Positions 25,415 through 40,400 of a stretch of 64,000 nucleotides of DNA are shown here, piece by piece. The translations under genes were made by a program, and so were the position numbers. Origin of the DNA: Mycteria americana (taxonomy: Eukaryota > Chordata > Aves > Ciconiiformes > Ciconiidae); NCBI RefSeq assembly GCF_035582795.1, contig NC_134369.1:58466001-58530000 (forward strand). The letters are read 5' to 3'. The notes beneath the pieces are model-generated. The model had not been told where the DNA came from. It saw nothing but the letters and a program-made list of their open reading frames with translations, and did no database searches. Each line of letters begins with the position of its first letter. Positions within the stretch are counted from its first letter, which is position 1.

Positions 25415-28400
25415 GTAAGTGTAGTTATCTTTGATAATGCTTTAAAATGGAGAGTGAGATGTTTATCCTTATTCAAAGCAATGAAAAAATGATGCTAAAT
25501 TAGAAACACAGAGAGTCCTCAAGTTTTTTTGGTGGTGTTTTTTGTTTTTTTTTTTTTCCTAGAACCTTAACTTTGTTCATGGTGTTGGAAAAAAAAAAAA
25601 GAAAAGTGTGGACAAATGGTCATTGTAAGCACTGTGGTTGCATGAGATTCTGGTGGTAGTTCATTCATTCTTTTAAACTAAAATCTTTATTACTTTTTAG
25701 CAGTGAAAGGATAGTTTAGTATTTATTTGAATTTGATTTTTGGTCTGGCTGAAAGAAGGAGTTTTTGCATAAGTGTCCTTATATCACAAATTCTGAACTG
25801 AAACTGTCTAAGTGTATTCTGTGTAGGCTACTGATCAGCCAGTATTTTGGCTGATTTTGACTTTGTTGCTGCTTTTGACTTTCTCATTGCCTTGTGAACC
25901 TCTGACATAAGTCATATACTTTTTTATGTAACCAGTGCTCAAAACAAATTGAAATCTTGGACTTTACAGTTTAAAGCTTCAGCACAGATCTTGTTTTGCA
26001 ATGCGGTTTATTGAATTCAAGGAAAACTTCTTTTAGTGGGTAGTGTTCCATACTTAGTATCTCTGCTGTTTGAATAGATAAGAGAGGTCTTGACGATACC
26101 TCAGGGAATTAAAAAAACTTGATCACCCATAGTCATTTTCCAAACAATTTTGAAGGGATGAAAGTTAATGTGACCATGATAATAAGGTTTTCTTTTACTA
26201 TACATTTATGGTCTTCCTCCTCTTGGTGAAAAAGTTGCACTGAATTCATACTGAGTTGAAAAAAAAAAAAATTAATAACGTGTCCTGCTTTCAAAATGAA
26301 CAAACTGCAGCATAAGTGGATTAAGAAGAAAAACAGGACCAGTGGATGGCTTCCTGACGAAGGAGTTCTCTACTCTTTACTCAGCCTTGCTCAATGAGCT
26401 ACTAAATTTACTGAGACTGGAGTTCCTGCTCACTCTGAATAATAGGAAACAACTCCTTTATTTAGTAAACTGTCTGTTCTCCTCAAACAGAAGGGAGAAT
26501 GCAAGACCATATCCATATAGAGTAGTCTTGCCATATAGAGTAGTTCTCTTACCCATAAAGTCTAAGGTACTGATACATGTTCACATCAGTACTTAATTGC
26601 TTTGTCATTTGTTTGGCCATGCTGCATAGCAAATAAGTGTATGTTTTATGATAGTTTCCTCTCCTACTACTAATAAATGCTTCCTTTTTAACAGCTGATG
26701 TTAATTCTTCAAAGTCAGTTGGCAGTGATGCACCTTATGTTGCAAAAGTGGTAAGAGAGCATTTGAATCTTTACTTCACAACTTGAAAATGTTTGTCCTA
26801 GAATAGCATGTGTAATTTAAAACATCTTCTGAGTGAAAATAATACAATTGCATAGTGCTGTTTAAAATTAAAGTAAGTGTGGTGATCTAGAGGAATGCTG
26901 CTGAGAATTGGGACTCCTATGTATGAGGGCGGATAATGGAACATCAGCAGAGTTGAAAAAGGTTCGTGAAATGGATCAGATTCTGTTTCATTTGCTGCTT
27001 CCTGTAAACAGCCCAAATATCACAAAATGAATGAAATCTGCCTAGCTTTTGGAGAATGTCTGTGATTCAGCACTGAGTCTGTGTGAACTGTTGCTCACCA
27101 CTGGATGTTGGTAAGCTGACAGATGGCTTGGGAGTAGAAACAGCAAAACTTTGATTCCCGAGGTCCCCACAGATATGAAGTCTTTTAAATGTTTTATCGT
27201 AAAACACATACATGTTCTAATTTCTATTGAATTAAAATGGCATTGACAGATAGGTTTTTTTTAACCTAATGATTAGAGACAAGAAGCAGCATTGCTGATA
27301 GCTCACTTTTAGCCCATTGTAGCAAATCAGCAAATTCTTTTTATTAGTTGCAATGTTCTTATGTTTTTAATTAAAAAAAAAAAAGATTTATTTAACTTGA
27401 TTTGGCTATAATGTTCTCTTCCTAAGGTATAAAGTATTTTTTCTTAAATTTTGCTAGATTATTTTGTATAGATCCTACTATTATATATGATTCCCTGGTA
27501 AAGTCTTAGGAAAAAAACTGGGAATATGGGAATAGCCATAGCAGATCCAGCCTATTCATTATATTGGTGGTACTTTTTGTCCTGTGGCAAAAGCAAATAC
27601 CAGAGAACTGTACAAGAACTTCATGGTGTAAAAAATTAGTTCTTCAGTACAGTTCAGAACTGCAATGTTTTAATCTTTTATTTATTAAACTATATGGCGA
27701 TACTGAAACACTTTACCGCAATAGCTGGCCACTTATGTAAATATGTTAATACTTTTAACATTTGTTACTGAAACTAAAAGATCAGGTTAATTTAGAATAA
27801 AATACGTTTTAGTTAGTATGTGCCTTTAATCTTGATATTTATATCTGCTGACTACAGGGAAATTCTACAGTACTGGTTTTGATACTGTTCAGACAACCCA
27901 AGATAGTGTTGGTGATGACCCTTTTTCCGAAATGTTGTCACTTGCTGAAAAAAGCACTGCTTACGATGCAAATGTCAAGCTACCACACTTTCAACATCAG
28001 CGTACTGCTGCTGCCTTAGGTGTTTGCAGGCAGGAATTCCACACAGACCAGGAGCCCCAGCCTGCAGCTGTTGCATGGTGGTAACCTGCTTTTGCATGCC
28101 CAACCTGTGCCATCGAGGGCAGGGGGTGGGTGTCCATTATGCAGGAGCTGTGGCCTGTTTTAGAGGCAGGTAACAGACGTTCACGTTATTAGCAATGGCT
28201 TGCATACAGGAGGGATTGGCTCCTAACTACTGGCTCAAGTTTGGCCTGTTCAGGAAGCAGAGCGCCATTTAACTTTCATGGGAGAATCCGGTTTGACTTG
28301 CTTGGAAAATCATCAGATATGCATTATTTTATGCTGTGCGTAATTGCTGTCCTTCTCTTTCCCTGAGCCTGAAACCTGTCCATCTGCTTCTCTTCTCCTT

Positions 28401-31400
28401 CGCTTTGGGCTCTGAATATAAGAAGAGTTGACATAACTTTTGGGTTGCTTTTATGCTAGATTCACTTTGTTGCAGCAATTTGTAAACACCCCCATTGCTA
28501 ATCTCCCAGATGACTACTCACTTTTAATTTGTCTTTTATAATTTTGTCTTTATGGCAATAAAGAGTAGCCCCAGTCTTTGTGCTGCCCTCACAAATGACC
28601 CATAACATATTATGCCTCTACAGTCTAGTATAACACAACCTCGGATAAGGGCCTATTTTCTGATGCCTGGGTGATTTCTAGTTGATCCATCAGCTGAAGC
28701 AAAGTGGTTAACAGCTTTGAACAATTATTACTGTTTAACAAAATATGTGCTTCTATAGTAATGTTCTTCAAATTAAGCTATTAAAGCGGGATGGAAATTG
28801 ACTTAGTCTTTGACATACCCTCATAGTATTGATGTCTGAGCAGTACAAAATGAATCACAATTTTTATTAAAAAAAGAAATGCTTTTTAACATGTGGACCT
28901 TTCATATGTCATTGTTCAGGAGTAGATGCAGAGTTTAATAACACTTCGTTAAATTGCTGACTGAAAGATCAGAATTCTTAAAATACTACTTGAAGAAATT
29001 TGTTGGGTTCCAACACATACTCCATAATATCTTTCATTATGATATCTTTTCTAATTAGACTTTAATTTCAGTTTTGCAAATCATGTGTTTAGAATGACCC
29101 TGGACATAAAGTTGTAGAAGTTTGTGTTTGAAGTCTTTCTGGTTTTAGCGTAGCATAAGATGCTAGTATGGCAAATATTGGACATCATTACATGAGCCTT
29201 TTTAACACAGCGTATGCGTTTATTTATCTGTATGTAGAATTAATGGTATTATGGGGAAACAGCTTCATAGTCAACATGAAGATCTGTTTTATGGTTAAAT
29301 CATTTATCCATCCCCTCAAGTATGAAAAGCATTTGAGCATTGCAGCATTTGCTCTGACTAGAGAAAGATATATCTTTTTCAGCACTGAGACATAATTTTT
29401 TGTGGAATAATTTATTTAAAGATAAATATTTTAAGAATTAACACCTACAGTTTTTCGCTGCATTTTAGTAAGAAAATAACATTCTTCAAACCTATGTAAA
29501 TTGAATCAAAAGAATATGTATAATTTATGTTCTAATTAAGTTAGAGTATTAATGGATTATGCTACACAGAAACAAGTGAATAGGTCAAGTAACGTTTGTT
29601 CGAGATAACTCCAGTATAAGAATTCAGCTATTTAATCCTTCTTGCCTGTGTATATAATCTCTATATCGCTAATTTGTTGTCCATAGTGGATAAATAACTG
29701 AAAGTAAATATGCTTGTACCAAAGTTTATGTGCATTGATCAGGTGGTCTAGCTGTTTGTTTTTTTTTTTTTTTCCTGGTTCATGGCTTAAGTCTGAATGT
29801 TGGTCCCACAAGGAGGGGCCAGAAAACTGTCGTCTTGGCTCCATTGTTTATCAGGGCAATGCTGCTGGAGCAAGTGAGGTGGAGATAGGCGGTAGCTTTA
29901 TAATCAAGTGTCCAGGCCTAGGAGTGGTGCTTAAGCTGGTATTTGTTCTCATTCTGACTAGTCTTCCTACACTGAGCCAGTACATCCGAAGCATGCTAAA
30001 AAAGCCCATGTTCATCGGTGTATTTGATCTCTTTATGTTGCTTCGTTAATGTTGGACAGCAGTAAACCTCCATTAGCTGAGTGGTACAGTCTGGCCTTTA
30101 GCAGTTTTCTGGATCACTACATCTGCATTTAAAAGTTACAATTAAAACCATTTAAGATTGATGTTATATATCTTGGAACTTTTGCTAGTATGTGATTGTA
30201 TTCTTTCTGGGTTTCTTTGCCAGTAATCACATACTTCTTTTTGGTTAGATTTTAAGTGTAGGATATTCCAGAATAGGTATTTTCACTGAGATAGAATGAA
30301 TTTGGTCATATATGAATAACTAGACTAAAATAAATTGCTTAAGCTTATCTCAAAATCAATCACTTAAAAATAGCAAGATCACTTTTTTCTTTTCTGCGCT
30401 AAGTTCTGGAAATGTAGAGTCAAGGTACTTGCCCATTTGCAATTCTTGCAGTATTTCAAAACTTTGGGTGTTTTCAAACCAGTTTCTGTCGTGCACTTTA
30501 CTTGTAATACGTGGTTACCATAGATTTATCCCTAGAAAATGGAGCTGAAATGCCTTCTGTTAGCTTAAATACAAGGTAGACTCTGAAGTCAAAATAGGCG
30601 TAGTTCTTATAATGTACTTTAAGAGAAATTGTGAAATCCTCTGTAATTTTTACCTTGATCAACTAATGTATGAAGGGAACAAAATACCTTATCTTCAGCA
30701 AGAATTTAACTTTTGTTAAGATTTTTCGTTCAAGTCATTTCAGGTGTTATTTTAGCCTCACTAATGGCTATTGCAACTGATGCAATCCAGCTTTAATCTG
30801 GAAAATCTGAGATAATGAATGTTGTTTAATATTCTCTGCTAAACTTTTGCTGCCAATTATTGGTGGTAATTCTATACATTTCAGTTAATTTGTTATTCTT
30901 TAATCTTTTGTTATGGGAAAGGATTCTTTGATACCCTTAATGTTAAGCAATTTATAATAAAAATAACTTTCTAGAGCCAACCTTTTTTAAAAGGAACATA
31001 CTCTATTGAATTTATCGGCACTGGGTAGAGCATTTGAGGGAGAGTATGCTTTTATAGGGTGAATGTTACATTTTGTGAGATTTTAATAATTATTAGGCAC
31101 TAACACAGCAGTTTTTAACTAATTTTAAATTGTCTTAAAGGAACCCAGCCAGAATGGACCTCTTTTTACTGAGTTAAAGTTCTACATGCGAGCTGCTAAG
31201 CCAGATGAAAGTAAGCAGACTATTAAAATGTTTTTAATGAACTACAAGCATTTAGGAAAATAGAGCCTACAGGAGTAAGGTCGAACTTTAAGAGAATCTT
31301 TTTAGGTAATTTCAAAATTATTTTTAAATTATTGAAATCTAATTCAGACATATAGTAAAATTAGGGGTTTTTGGTAAGATGTTCTTTATAGTCGTGTTGA

Positions 31401-34400
31401 TGGTATTGTCTAAATCGAAACTTTAGTTGCATCTCTGTCCCTACAATGGATGCATCATTAACTTTTCGGTATATTTTGCATACAAGAAATAAGCAGCTCA
31501 CATGTATGCAGAAACTGTAAGTGATGCGAGTACTCCCTTTTTATGTACATCTCTACTGATGTGAATTCATGAACTTGTCTTTATTTGTATTTTCAGTTCA
31601 GAAGTGGACTAAGTCCCATAAACTGAAATATTTAGGTGTACCAAGATACTGGGGTTCTGGCTTGCATGAAAAAAATGGAAACAGGTGAATATATCTTTGT
31701 TGGCATATACTGGGATTTATTTCATCGACAACCACTATCCCTTTTAACCTAATTTACTTTATAAGATTTATTTTCCACTATCTTCATGTTGTTCATTTCT
31801 GCTACAAAGTTTCATGTTCCTAACAGGGTGTGTTTAAGGAATAGATGAATAGATAATTTTTTTTCTGTACTCCGTGTGTTACTCATATTTGTGTCTATTA
31901 CATTCTTGCTGATTTAGTTTTCATTTGTCTTGAACATTGCTGTAATACAGTGATGCTGTATATATGTGGTTTAGAAAGTTTTCATATTTGAATTGAAATA
32001 AAGTTACTTCTAAGGTACAAGTCCTTGAATAATACGACTACCTTTAAAGTTTTTCTTCTGGTGTGGTGTGCACTTAGAGTATTTTTACTCACACATATAA
32101 ATCTATTTTATTTTCCCTAAGGATAGGGGTTTTTGACTTAATTTGTGAGCTAGAATAATTGCTAGTCTCATGTTAAATTTGTCTTAAGTCTAGGGATAAT
32201 TTTTAGTATTGTTCTATGTCATGAAGGGTTTTTGTTACTGGTCTTGAATGGTATGCCTGTTTATGTAACAGTCCTTGTTTCCTAGTGGGCTTTCTCTATA
32301 CAGCTATGCTGCAAGAAGTTTTAGTAGTTCTCTGGCAGCTTATAGTAGGTCAGGCTTCTTTGTGTGAACCACTACATAGGGTAGTTGGTATGTATGCCCT
32401 AGTACGTCAGAAATATCATAGTTTTGGTAGGTCCTCAACTTTAAAACTAATCTAATGTAAAGACAACATTAATTTTGAGAGACAAAAGTAAATATAACAA
32501 TTTATTAATTTTTTTCCCAAATAGACTTTTCTTTGCATTCAGTGTTTAATGCATGAGATTCTTTAATATAGCTACTGCGAGCTTTTAAAGTAATAGAACC
32601 AGTTTGGCTACAACAATGAATATCAAAACACCTTTGGCAAGTGAGCGAGATTTTTGTTTTTAATAAGAGGTTAAAAAGTTGTAATAGATTTCAACAAACT
32701 AACTTTTTTAAGTAACCGTGTTAAATCACTTAGTAATTTATAAAGTAAAAAATTTATTTCTGTAAGTAATTGATGGTTGGTTTTACCTATAGTAGGTTAT
32801 ATAGAATTACAGTACTGATATTTTCCTCTGTGGGTACTTGTTATTGTATTGCATAACTAGCCAGGAATAAAGAACAGTTCTTTTGATGGATGAACTTTTG
32901 ACTAGCTGATGTAAAAAAGTTAAGAATTGATGTACAACATTAAAAAAAAGTCAAGTATTTCCCATATATGTTTTCTGTGTACCTTTAGTTTATCTTTTGA
33001 GAGAGATGTTTTCAATCAGTAATTTGTACAATTAACACATAGATAAAATACTTTGCTAAGTACAATTCAGTAACTTCACTGTTTGTTTTTTTTTCCTTGA
33101 ATTTAGTTATCGATTTATGATAATGGACCGATTTGGTAGAGATCTTCAGAAGATGTATGAAGAGAATGCAAAGCGATTTTCCCATAAAACTGTACTACAA
33201 TTAGGCCTGAGAATAGTAAGTTTAAAAAATATATTTTTAAAATCTGGCTTCCCCGTGTAAGTCTTTCGGTTAAATCATACTTTTGTGCTGAGTACAGGTC
33301 CTCTGCTGGGTGGAGCTGGGTACTGCATTTATATGACTGTATTTTGTTTTGTTAGCTTGATATTCTGGAATACGTCCATGAGCATGAATATGTGCATGGA
33401 GACATCAAGGCCTCAAACCTTCTTGTGAGTTACAAGAACCCTAATCAGGTATTTCTGGTGCATTTTATTCCTCATGTTTTAAACCTTCTATTTGACAACA
33501 CATGGAAGTGCTTTGAACCTGTGAAATCTAGCAGAAGCTCATTTTTAAGAATGTATATGGTAACATTATTTCTGCTTGACATTTATATCTAGTTAATATT
33601 CTACAATTCTTTTTATGCATTTTGCTAGACAGTTATCAAATTGACTATTTGCCCTAAATAATATTCTAGAGAAATTCTCAAGATTAAAAAAAAATTGACT
33701 GAGAAATAGGTATTTGCAGGTGGAAGCTTAAAATTATATATCACACTGGTAAATTATGTTTGCCTGTCTGCATTGTTACCTCTTCCTTTGTTCAAGAAAT
33801 CCATCAGATAAGTGTTCTGTTACTTGGAAAAATTGGTCTTTAAAGTGTTGATTGTTCCACTTGATTTACGGAAGTCTTTCATTTTTCTGCATTTTTAACT
33901 CTCTTTACTATTCAAACAACGCATACTAGAGTTTCAGAATTATGTATGTCTACTTGCCCAGATGTTTTAGTTCATGAAATAGGTAAAATCTTGTTTCTCT
34001 TAAAGTAACTGTGGTGTTAGTGAGAAGTAATAGTATGAAGTAGTGTTCAAATGGGACAGCTGACTTTAAAGACGGTAGGACAGTAAGTGTATTTATAACT
34101 ATGAACATTATGTCTTTTTTTTTTTCTCCTTACTGGTAATAACAGACTATTTTACTGTACTTGTCCTCTGAATCAGCAAGAAATTATTTCCAGATCAGAC
34201 TGCTATATGGAAAACAACAAAACCTGTCTGACTTGTTGTTTTCAAATCATATGTAGTAATCTCAATAAAGCACTGAGAGAGGATCATTTAAAGTCAAAAA
34301 ACTCACCATTTTTAATACTTTTTAAGAAGTTTTTTTGTATTTATGGTTCTTTAATCTTAGAATTCTTTGTGGAAATTACTAGGTGTACTTGGTGGATTAT

Positions 34401-37400
34401 GGACTTGCTTACCGATACTGTCCTGAAGGAGTTCACAAAGTGTATAAAGAAGATCCTAAAAGGTGTCATGATGGAACTATTGAATATACCAGTATTGATG
34501 CACACAAGGGTGTGGGTAAGGATGTAAAGCTTTGTTCTCGGCAATAGGCATTTGTGCATCCTTTTCGTAAACACAAAAGACTTTATTTGCTGCATTGAGT
34601 TTTATAAACAACCAGATTTCTGAATCTATACAAATATTTCTTTCTTCTCTATGGACTATGGTGGTATTTTTATTTTTTTTTCCATTTACTAGCTTTTACT
34701 TTGGTATTAATTTACTGTATTTTTAATGTAACTTTCTTAACAGCCTTTATAAATTAAGGGAATCAATTTAAGATGTTTACAGTATTGCTTTTTATTAACT
34801 AAGTAGAAAAGGAATAGTTCTTATGAGATCTTGATAGAAAAACAGGCCCTGTTTTCAGGAGATAAATAGTTTGTTATCACTGTGAACATTGTTCCTTCAT
34901 ATTTGGCAAAGATGCACAATATTCTTTATCTTGCTTATGGCTTAATATTTGGAAGATTTTTTTTTAATGAAACTTCATTTAATTGTGAAATATTATTTCA
35001 TAATTATTCCTACAGTCACTGACTATCAAAAGGCAAGAAGTGAGAAAAGGTTGAACATGAAAAGGACAGGTCTATGTCTGATTAAACATTGAGGATTTAT
35101 AGTGAACACAAATTTTATTTTCTTCATTCTTAAATTTTGTTTTATTAGCCTAAAAGTGTCTCCTGCAAAAATATCAGTTGTTGAAAAGTATTATTTACGT
35201 CAGGATGAACTGTTGCACCTATGCTTGAAACTGAACATGAACAAATATGACTTGATTTGCCCATTTGTATTTGTAGTGTAGTCTGTGGTCAATGTACACG
35301 TGGGTGCTTTTGGTGGTGGTGTTTTGGGGTTTTGTTTTGTTTTGGGGTTTTTTCTTTTTTTTTTTTTCCCCAAGGCTCAGGGCTTACCGATCTGATCTAT
35401 TATTGTCCTCTGTTCAGTTTTCAGGCCACATAAAATATCAGCATCGTGGAATATTTTTTCCAGGAGCTGGCGTTTTAGCACTATTACCTTTTTATAGAAG
35501 AAGGGAAGTAAAAACTGTTTTGAACAGAAAGTCAATCACTTCACTAACTTGCTCTATTTTTTCCACAATCAGAGTACTTAAAAAGCTTCCCAAATTGGGA
35601 TAACTGCAGTGTGTCATGTCCTTGACTAGAATAAAGAGATTGATTAAGGACTTGAAAATGAAGTTATCCTTCCAGATGTAGAAACAATATTTTTTCCTTC
35701 CTTGTTTTCACACTAAAATAAAGAAATAATTAACAGATACAATAGTGTTACATTGTAAATATGTTAAGACACTAGAAAGCCAATGCTAATATATTTTAAC
35801 TGTTGTTAAACTGTGTGCTTTATTAATTGCTTTTATGGTTCTTTTTTTATGTTTGTTTCTATATTTAGCGCCATCGAGACGTGGTGATCTGGAGATCTTG
35901 GGTTACTGCATGATTCATTGGCTTAGTGGCCATCTACCGTGGGAGGATAATTTGAAAGATGCAAATTTTGTCAGAGACTCAAAAATCAGGTGAGAAACTA
36001 CTTGTTTTCTTTCTCTTTTGAAATCAAAAATAGGAACGCAAATGTCTTAATGTAGAAATGCTTTGTACTTTCAGTATGTTGCCTTTTGGTGAGTAGGCTA
36101 TTGTTTTGTATACCCCCCAGTTTCCCTTCATTGTGTCTCATGTATTCTTGGCTTGTAATTAAACTTGTACTGTTCTACTCTTCTTTTGTATGTGTGAGAT
36201 GCTTGTTTATCCACCACAGTACTGTTGCTTTAGAGTACTACCGTGGTTAAGCCAAAAAGCACTCTTATCAGTATGCAGGTAACCATTAGTCCTGCTTTAT
36301 AGAAAGAGAACTGAAGCACAGAATATGAGTAGCCTTTATAACACCATGCTCTGAAGTCAGTGGCAGAGGTGAGAGCTAAAGGTGGATCTTAAATGTCTTT
36401 GAGCATCATTCCAGCTAGAGGGCTACTAATGTGGGATTTTTTTTAATTTTTTTTTTTTTTTGTCCCTCTCCCTCACTGTTACATTCCTTTGTCTTCTCCC
36501 CACCCCCACTCAACCCTCTCTTGTCAGATATTTAATATGAAGAAAGCTGTCCCAGCACAGCATTTTCTGTCTCATTAACAAGTATTTGTTATCTGGCTTT
36601 CTCATCTCTATTTTTAACGCTTTGGCCTCCATCAATGTTAGCGAAGCTCCCCCATGGCTTCCCCCCAGTTGTTATTTTGGCAGGGGATCTGCTCTGAATA
36701 ATATCAGCTAGAGAAAGAGTCCTCTAGCAGGAAGAGGCAAGAGCATTGGTGTGTGAGCGTTTAAAATGGACCAGTTCTCTTCCTTCAGTCTTCTACTTGC
36801 TTGCTTTTATAGGAATCAAAAACTGTTGTACAAAAGCTTACCATGTTTCAGATAGCCTGTCTGGCATTTGTCAGGTTCTCAAATGTACTGCACTCCTAAG
36901 AATGGCTGTACTAAGTCATACCAAAGGTTTGGCTAGTAGTTTCCTGTCTCTGACAGTGGCCCAAGCTAGGTACTTAGGAAGTCTATCAGAACAGGGCAAG
37001 ATTCAAACTTTGAAAGAAACAATAGTTTTGAATAACTTTGTTTTTCAGATGTAGAGATGATATTTCAGTTTTGATGGACAAATGCTTTCCTGGGAAAAAT
37101 AAACCAGGTAAGAGGAGCTATTTTAAATTAAAATACTTCGGTTTGTACCATATGGTAAGCATTCTCTAATAGTTTGTTTTAATGTCCTTTTTCCTTAAAA
37201 AAAAAAAAAAATAAAAAAAATCCATCAGTCTGGTTGAGTGCCATCACCAAATTGTAGATGACTTTAGACAATGGGTAGAATCTCTGAAATTCCTATTTAC
37301 ATAGGGTAGGTTGAGTACGTACAAGGGAAGGCTGTGCTATTCTGTATTCAAATAAAACCAGATCAATTCAGTTGCTGCAAAAGGTGAGGAGTTGTCAGAC

Positions 37401-40400
37401 TATCAGCAGCTTTTTTCCTGAGAGGTGTGTCTCAGGCCTTGTACTCTAATCTGTTGCTTCTTTAAGTCCTCCTTGTTTACTTAAGTTTGTACCTATTTTT
37501 CTTCTTACTTCTATCAGCAACAACAAAGTGGCATGAATTAGATTATTGATTAGGAGAAGTTTAGACTCTTCCTTTTGGCTGCAATTACATGAACTGCTGC
37601 TTCTGACTAAAGACAGTATTACGTATTTGCAAACATGAAATGTATAAATTGATTTTTCACAACTGAATTTTAGAGATTCAAAATATAAAGTATTGCAAAC
37701 TTGAAGTCTAGATTGTTTCTATTTGGCATTGGCAATTTGCTGAGTAGATTTTTTTTTTTTTTTTAACCTGACTCTATTTAGAAATACACTGTCTTGGGAT
37801 CTTAAACTTAAATACTTAGTTATTTCCAGCTACTCCTGGTGATCAGAAGAGTTTTATCTGTCAAGTGTGACTTGTCTGGTTTTTCAGTAGTCAAATGTTT
37901 CATGTATTTTTTAATATATGTTTCAGTCTTGAACTAAGGAAGTTCTGAGATAACATTGAGTTTCCTGTTCAACATTTTAAAATATAGACATAAGAAATAG
38001 CATGTAAACAAGCATTCATTGGTAAAGATTGGCCTGTTACATTTTTTACGACTGACTGTTTTCTTCATTGCAAAGAACGTGTAAAAAACAGTGATGCTGT
38101 CATCACTGGGTAATGAACCTTGGTATAATTTTTTCTAAAACGTGTTGTAGTAAAGTCATAATTATGAGTTTATAAATAACCATTTCAAAAATAGCATAAG
38201 TAGTGCATGCATAATTTCTGACTCTTTTGTGGTAAAAGTGAATGATTAAAATGTTTTCAAAAAGAAATTAATTGAAGGTACCATTTCTTTAGATGAAATA
38301 GCCAAATATATGGAAAAGGTGAAGCTACTGAGCTACGAAGAGAAACCTGTTTATCAGCATTTCCGAGAAATACTTCTGCAAGGTCTTAAGGCCATTGGGC
38401 AAAAAGATGATGGAGTACTTGACTTTGGCTTGTCAGAGAATGGCGACTTGCAAACAAATCCCATGCAAAAGGTTTTTAGTCTAAAAATTTGTCAGCTTTT
38501 AATGCATTTTTTTTGAGCTAAATAAGAGTTAAAGTGGTATTGGAAGTAGGTGTCATAACTGCATCCAGTAGGAAATAAGAAAATAGTGAAATGTTTGTTT
38601 GATTACGTCCTACTCTTACACATTATTTCTCTAATTTAAGTTCAGTAATTGTTATTAAAATGTAATACAGAATGATGTTTATAGGTGTACTTTCATAATA
38701 CGTAATATCTTGGATAACAGAATGTGTATGTATAGTTGTAATGACATTTGAACAGGTGAACATTCAGTTAATTTACTTACTTTCCTTAAATTGGTAAAAC
38801 TCCAGATGGGTCAAAATACACGTAAGGTAAAATAAGACTAGATTTTGTTTCATATTAGTTTCTTTCTGTGAGTAGTTCAACGTTTAGTTTTAAGTATACA
38901 TCTTTATGCCAAGTATTTGATTCTGGAATTCACATATTGAATTCACTGTGATCTAATATGTTATTTATGACTCTTAACTATAGTGGTAAGCTAGGGGTAT
39001 TTTATTCCTTGTATTTAAGAAGCCTTAAACTCTAGATTTGGACTCCCATTTGAATACAGTGTAAATTTTTTAAGCCTTAGGGAAATCGTGTGTTAAAATG
39101 GTTTATAATAACAATTAAAAAATCATCAAATAATGGAACAATAAATCGTAGAATCACAGAATGGTTCAGGTTAGAAGGCACCTTTAAAGGTCATCTAGTC
39201 CAACCCTCCCTGCAATGAGCAGGGACATCTTCAACGAGGTCAGGTTGCTCAGAGCCCGGTCCAACCTGACCTTGAATGTTTCCAGGGATGGGGCATCTAC
39301 CACCTCTCTGGGCAGCCTGTTCCAATGTTTCACCACCCTCATTGTAAAAAAATTTCTTCCTTATATCTAGTCTGAATCTACCCTCTTTTACTTCAAAACC
39401 ATTATCCCTTGTCCTATCACAACAGGCCCATTAGTATTGTCCTGTACTTCAAACTGCATTTATTACTCGTTTATTTCCATTTGTTAATAACAGGTGGGCA
39501 GTTTATTGGTTCCATTAGCATGAACCAGGGAACTGAGAATTATAATACAGGATAATAGTACAAGAATTCAGCCTGCTTACTGACATGATCAGCGGTGTGT
39601 TAAAGATGGGCAAAAAGCAAAAAAGAAAAAAAGCTATAGGATTTTAAAGTCTTCTGAGGATATATGTCCTGCTTTTCGTACTTCTTTTTGCCCTGTAAAT
39701 AGTACTGTGGCTAAAATCACACAGCCATGGTCTTCATACTAATATTTTCTGCTGAACTGAGTGTAAAGATCTGTCCAAAAGGACAGTTCATTAACATACA
39801 TTCTTCTGTTCCCCCTGTGGATCGACATGGCTTGAGACCTGCGTTTTTTTGGGGGGGGGAACGTTTCTAATGGTTGGCTGGTTTCTTTGCTGAGTAAGTT
39901 GGCCTGCTGCAGAGCCAGCATCTGTGACCTTTAATGTCCTTGTCCAGCAGAGATGGCTGGTGCTCATTTCCAATGGAAAAAAAACTTCAAAAACCTTATT
40001 TCTTTATCCAATATCAGTCAAGACCGTTCCCAAAGGGTGGGATAATACTTTTCCATAGTTTCTTACCTACTACTACTAACATCAGTTAAGAGTTAGCATT
40101 TACATTGGGTTTTGGTGGTTTGTTTGTTTGGGGGTTTTTTTGTTTGTTTGGGGGTTTTTTTGTTTGTTTGGGGGTTTTTTTGTTTGTTTGGGGGTTTTTT
40201 TGTTTGTTTGGGGGTTTTTTTTTGTTTTTTTTTTTTACTTTGAGGAACCATATGTATGGTCAGCTTGCTCAGTTGTCACAAATACGTTCAAGCACTTATA
40301 TAAAACAATGAATGTTACTGGCCTGTTTGAATAAGTGTTTCTGGCTGTCCGCTTCCATGCTAGCTACTTCATGCCAGCTACTGCTAGAGTGTCCAGACAG

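Noticed and set aside
33392..33592. Open frame starting within the HGDIKASN exon and running past it
   Set aside because: This is coding exon 6 read through its donor into the intron; the true exon ends at 33,448.
34207..34527. 106-codon frame overlapping coding exon 7
   Set aside because: It reads exon 7 in the wrong frame; the VRK1 frame giving [13 protein letters not shown] is a different register.
40121..40220. Regularly repeated 20-bp unit as a CRISPR-like array
   Set aside because: No spacers between units, low-complexity T/G sequence, and eukaryotic intron context.
40105..40334. Repeated-peptide frames ([14 protein letters not shown] type)
   Set aside because: Pure translation of the 20-bp minisatellite.
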